The notes beneath the pieces were generated by a model that saw nothing but the letters and a program-made list of their open reading frames with translations, was not told where the DNA came from and made no database searches. A stretch of 64,000 nucleotides of DNA from Gordonibacter faecis (lineage in GTDB: Bacteria; Actinomycetota; Coriobacteriia; Coriobacteriales; Eggerthellaceae): positions 124,001 to 188,000 of the forward strand of contig NZ_JASJEU010000013.1 of assembly GCF_030077735.1 (NCBI RefSeq), read 5' to 3'. Shown one piece after another: positions 62,001 through 64,000 of this stretch (position 1 is the first letter of the stretch; each line of letters starts with the position of its first letter). The position numbers were made by a program, and so were the translations under genes.

Positions 62001-62499
62001 CTCCCAGCTGAGCGAGGACTTGGGCGCCGTCGAGGGCGTGAAGACCGTGGCGTACAACGATGAAACCATCGACGCGTATCGCGACATGCTGTCGAGCGTG
62101 AACATGATTGTGGTGGTGCTGGTGGTGGCCGCTGCGGCACTCGCGTTCATCGTGCTGTACAACCTGACGAACATCAACATCACCGAGCGCATGCGCGAGA
62201 TAGCCACGCTCAAGGTGTTGGGCTTCACGCCGCGTGAGGTGGATGCCTACATCTACCGCGAGATTGCGCTGTTGTCCATCATCGGCAGCCTTGTGGGGTT
62301 GGTGCTGGGTGTGTGGATGGAAAGCTTTGTGGTGGTGACAGCCGAAGTGGATCAGGTGATGTTCGGGCGCGTCATCCACCCTGAGAGCTTCCTGCTTGCG
62401 TTTGTGCTGACGATGGTGTTCACCGTACTGGTGATGATTGCTATGCGCCGCAAGTTGGGGAACGTCGACATGGTGGAAAGTTTGAAGTCAAACGAGTGA
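59035..62499 (+). CDS. FtsX/MacB-type permease with large coiled-coil ectodomain
   Basis: This 1154-residue permease has an N-terminal span (about residues 15-37), an ectodomain with a MacB-like periplasmic part, a long alanine- and glutamine-rich coiled coil of about 300 residues (about 275-585), then three FtsX spans (about 615-740), a second ectodomain (about 790-1010) and a final set of three spans. The coiled coil contains repeated AQAQLDAAKQQLD-type heptads. GTG at 59035. This long-stalk type occurs in actinobacterial and firmicute efflux or mechanotransmission systems. Substrate unknown. Confidence 0.88.
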   Translation: MRSAFNKEVARSITHSLGRFLAIAAIVALGTGFYAGLRMTAPDMKLAADAFYDGTKLMDVRVLSTLGLTDDDLAALRDVEGVDAVMGAYETDVMATIAGEQYATRVHSLPDAARTSDTSDGVQAHADDPDYLNRPILVEGAWPARAGECVLSADLVTAQNARVGDTVRIDEWTEGQEDALAAREYTVVGLVSASYYATSSDLGATSLGSGSITQYMYVPEDDFSADLPYTEAFLTVAGAADERSGSAAYDERVAGVTERIEALAPFREKARVDGLRAEAQGELDDARAEYDEQKADADSQLADAKQQLDDAAASIAENEQKFADAQVQYDNGVAELANQRASGQWQLDAAAQQVADGRAQVDAARPAIEQGQAQLAVGWAQWRQGADALAQARAAWQAQSDALSGAVAQMEQGIAALEAQIQALDPNDPAYAATKAALEAQREGLAAQLEQFKQEHAADFAALDAAKQQLDAQQATVDATKQELDTQQVAFDQQKAQFDAVVAQVEQGAADLAAAQALADSQLAAAQQQLDSAAAQLTSGRAQLAQGKADYESGLAEYESKKAEADEKLADAKRQLDDAQRQIDDLENPVWYVMDRTANYGVASFNADADRVDSIAAVFPFIFFLVAALVALTTMTRMVEEERMLIGTYKALGYSRARITAKYLVYASIASVTGSIIGIAVLSQVLPTVIMKAYGIIYFVPSQPLPLTIDLGLAGLAAGLGVGVTLVATAAAAVSTLRERPATLMLPRAPKSGKRILLERITPLWRHLSFSWKVTFRNLFRYKKRFIMTVIGIAGCTALLLTGLGLSDAINDIIDNQFGSITKYNALITLEDELTAEEQAELDAVLGNKELVSDHGRVQRENMLTAGPDDEDVGVQVMVPKDADSLDRFVMMRTRLGHEPITLGADGVVLAEKLATQLGVGVGDTVSFTEQDAIGNATGSPHEAMVTGIMENYIYNYAFIGPERYEELMGEAPPYSTELAIVAPDPHLRSQLSEDLGAVEGVKTVAYNDETIDAYRDMLSSVNMIVVVLVVAAAALAFIVLYNLTNINITERMREIATLKVLGFTPREVDAYIYREIALLSIIGSLVGLVLGVWMESFVVVTAEVDQVMFGRVIHPESFLLAFVLTMVFTVLVMIAMRRKLGNVDMVESLKSNE

Positions 62500-62502
62500 A
62501 CT

Positions 62503-62633
62503 CGCTTTCTGGCGGAGCCTCCGGGATGGACTTGCGGCTCGGGCAGTCCTGGGCTCGCACGAAAGCGCCACTGGCGCTTTCGGCTCGTGCGGAACTCGCC
62601 TCAAGCCCACCCCGGAGGCTCCGCCAGAAAGCG
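62503..62633. repeat. Nested palindromes just after the FtsX gene
   Basis: A perfect 23-bp inverted repeat starts at CGCTTTCTGGCGG (62503-62525) and ends at CCGCCAGAAAGCG (62611-62633). Inside is a second stem GAAAGCGCCA (62561-62570) with TGGCGCTTTC (62572-62581). CTTTCGGCTCGTGCGGAA occurs twice, at 62578 and about 62670. The block begins 4 bp after the stop codon and could act as a terminator. Confidence 0.65.
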
Positions 62634-62765
62634 GTGACTTGTGTGACGTTCGGGGAAAAGAGGGGAAGAGCTTTCGGCTCGTGCGGAATCTCGCAGCAAA
62701 CCCACCGCCAAGCCCACGCCCAAAAGGCAGTAGGGGCTGCAACAAAAATTCCACTTGCAGGTACT

Positions 62766-62859
62766 CCGTAGGGCAAGGGTTCTACCCTTGCCGCTCAGTG
62801 AGAACGAACCTGTTTGGTTAAATGTTGTTGACGGCAAGGGCAGAGCCCTTGCCCTACGG
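62766..62859. repeat. Convergent REP pair near 62.8 kb
   Basis: A unit beginning CCGTAGGGCAAGGG (62766-62779) and ending CCCTTGCCG (to 62793) recurs in inverted form at 62832-62859; it is the same unit as the copy at 48254-48281 with a few central changes. The 676-bp stretch 62500-63175 holds these palindromes and no gene I can support. Confidence 0.7.
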
Positions 62860-63175
62860 CCAACTTGTGGCCGAAGAAGAGGTTAGTTGGAGGGGGGAGT
62901 ATCAAAACCCCTGGTGGGAAATGGGAATCAGTCTGGAGGTATTACGGGTTTTTCGACATTTAAGAGATTACAGGGGATGCGATTATTGCTCTGGGCTTGT
63001 TAGAGTGTCGCCTTGAGAGATCGAATTCGCTTCGTGTGATCGGCGCGGTTCGCTGTGCTGGATGAGTGTGCGTGAGTCGTTGCGGACACCGAATGCGATC
63101 CTCCGGATGCTGTGAACCAAGCGGGTGTGCAGCATCTGTAGCGAGCAAGCGTATCAGAGAGAAAGGACCATCCCT

Positions 63176-63421
63176 ATGTGCTTCAGACCAGCTGCTGTTA
63201 ACCTTGACAAGACCTGCCCCAAGTGTGGTGCCACGGCCCAGCCGACGGATACCGTGTGCCCCCAGTGCGGCGCCGAGCTTCCTTCCGGCCCCGGTGCTCC
63301 GGGTGCGCCGGGCGCTCCTGGTGCCCCTGCGGCTCCTGGTGCTCCGGGAACGCCGGGCGGCGCGCCGAAGGCTCCGGGTGCTCCCGGCGCTTCTGGTGCC
63401 CCCAAGGCTCCCGGCCAGTAA
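63176..63421 (+). CDS. MCFRP zinc-ribbon protein with Gly-Ala-Pro tail
   Basis: This 81-residue protein starts MCFRPAAVNLDKTCPKCGATAQ, has a four-cysteine ribbon (CPKCG...CPQCG) and a tail of GAPGAPGAP repeats ending PKAPGQ. It shares the start and architecture of the protein at 33400-33651. ATG 63176 follows GAAAGGA. A hairpin follows its stop. Function unknown; scaffold or adaptor is a guess. Confidence 0.75.
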   Translation: MCFRPAAVNLDKTCPKCGATAQPTDTVCPQCGAELPSGPGAPGAPGAPGAPAAPGAPGTPGGAPKAPGAPGASGAPKAPGQ

Positions 63422-63464
63422 GCATTCCCCTGCACAATCACATTCCCTTCTGTGAGGTAAGCAC

Positions 63465-63494
63465 AGGGCCCCAGCTTTCCCCGGCTGGGGCCCT
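63465..63494 (+). terminator. Hairpin after the second MCFRP gene
   Basis: AGGGCCCCAGC (63465-63475) pairs perfectly with GCTGGGGCCCT (63484-63494), loop TTTCCCCG. No T tract. Confidence 0.6.
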
Positions 63495-63645
63495 GCCGCG
63501 TTTAGGGGGCTCAAAGGAGCGCAAACGAGAGGTCTCTTCGCAGATAAAAACTCGCGTTACCACCCTTTTTCTGCAAAAACAGGCGAAAGTGGTACGTCGA
63601 GTATGAGATGAAAAAGACGAAATAGGACCTTTGGTACAATGCGCG

Positions 63646-63818
63646 GATTCTCTCGACGGGGTATAGTTCTTACTGCGCTGCACGACAGGCACCGCGCGGA
63701 CGTTGAGGTCAAACCCCCTGAATAGACCTCCCGCCCTTCGCCCGCAGGGCGCCGCGGAAAACTTGTCGTGCAGCTTCTTCTTTTTCCCCTCTCGCACGGG
63801 GCTCCCCTCGACAGAATC
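63646..63818 (+). ncRNA. ssrS: Candidate 6S RNA
   Basis: Directly after an extended -10 (TGGTACAAT, 63632-63640) lies a roughly 173-nt segment able to form a 6S-like fold. The ends pair: GATTCTCTCGACGGGG (63646-63661) with CCCCTCGACAGAATC (63804-63818). An inner stem pairs GCTGCACGACA (63677-63687) with TGTCGTGCAGC (63764-63774). Between them lies an open bubble with 15 nt on the 5' side and, on the 3' side, a small hairpin CCCC-TCTCGCA-CGGGG. Length, bubble and closing stem fit 6S RNA, which traps RNA polymerase. No conserved gene is seen in 63422-64000. Confidence 0.5.
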
Positions 63819-64000
63819 TCAGCAAAAGTGTCACTATGCCTTGGCTAACCTTCGAGGTATTGCGCGCATCTCGGCCTCGCATCGCGCGATGTGCGTTACA
63901 ATTGCAAGCTAATAAGGACTGGAGAAGAAGACTGCGCACCTTTCCCGCAGGTGCCCGCATGGGGCGTGCGGTGGAGAAACGCGAACCTGCGCTTTCCGCG

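Noticed and set aside
63703..63960. Small frames near the right edge
   Set aside because: They overlap the candidate structured RNA and have no start signals.

Overview
The window reads as a high-GC chromosome of an anaerobic actinobacterium, most likely a member of the Eggerthellaceae (Coriobacteriia). The pointers are the codon bias, a LuxR regulator carrying a multi-spanning membrane domain, a molybdopterin enzyme operon of gut-Coriobacteria type, and small zinc-ribbon proteins beginning MCFRP. The genus cannot be fixed from this sequence alone. The left end differs in base composition: roughly 1-6.5 kb looks like a Firmicutes-derived mobile element.

Region 1 (1-17.2 kb) is a tandem array of two integrative elements at the 3' end of guaA. 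Element 1 (1 to about 6.5 kb, left end outside the window) carries an ArsR regulator and an ArsP/YraQ-type permease, a MobV relaxase with an oriT candidate, a RepA-like ATPase with GTGAC iterons, a MobC-like protein, integrase, excisionase and a phage-type repressor. Element 2 (about 6.49-17.2 kb) carries a homologous MobC-integrase-excisionase-repressor block. Its cargo is a zinc alcohol dehydrogenase, a TetR-methyltransferase fusion and an ABC-2 exporter, plus an IS256-family insertion with a frameshifted transposase. Both int-proximal ends finish at the same 17-bp core, which encodes the GuaA C-terminus.

Region 2 (17.2-29.3 kb) is mostly housekeeping: guaA, a MATE exporter, a PARG-like macrodomain protein, a lipoprotein nuclease, uppP, chorismate mutase with DAHP synthase, and pcrA. 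It ends with a membrane-LuxR regulator.

Region 3 (30.2-36.9 kb) is a probable aromatic-compound module. It holds an AAHS-type transporter, a proline-rich zinc-ribbon protein and a three-gene operon for a DMSO-reductase-family molybdenum enzyme. Both the catalytic subunit and its ferredoxin-like partner have lost their Fe-S cysteines, which suggests a non-redox molybdenum enzyme.

Region 4 (37.0-48.2 kb) is a dense same-strand cluster: a small protein, a BspA-type leucine-rich-repeat protein, a DUF2201-VWA protein, a MoxR ATPase fused to an ArsM-like methyltransferase, two tandem DUF262 proteins without an HNH domain, a radical SAM protein, an FKBP isomerase and a zinc-ribbon protein. I regard it as the best candidate, with region 3, for an undescribed system.

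Region 5 (48.4-64 kb) contains L-serine dehydratase, a CBS-type pyrophosphatase, an M20 peptidase, then rpsL-rpsG-fusA-rpsJ-rplC-rplD-rplW. The ribosomal run stops after rplW with a terminator and is followed by a MacB/FtsX-type exporter, palindromic repeats, a second MCFRP protein and a candidate 6S RNA. The rpsL gene encodes arginine at position 88, a known streptomycin-resistance substitution. REP-like palindromes with a GTAG foot recur at 32.1, 48.3 and 62.8 kb.
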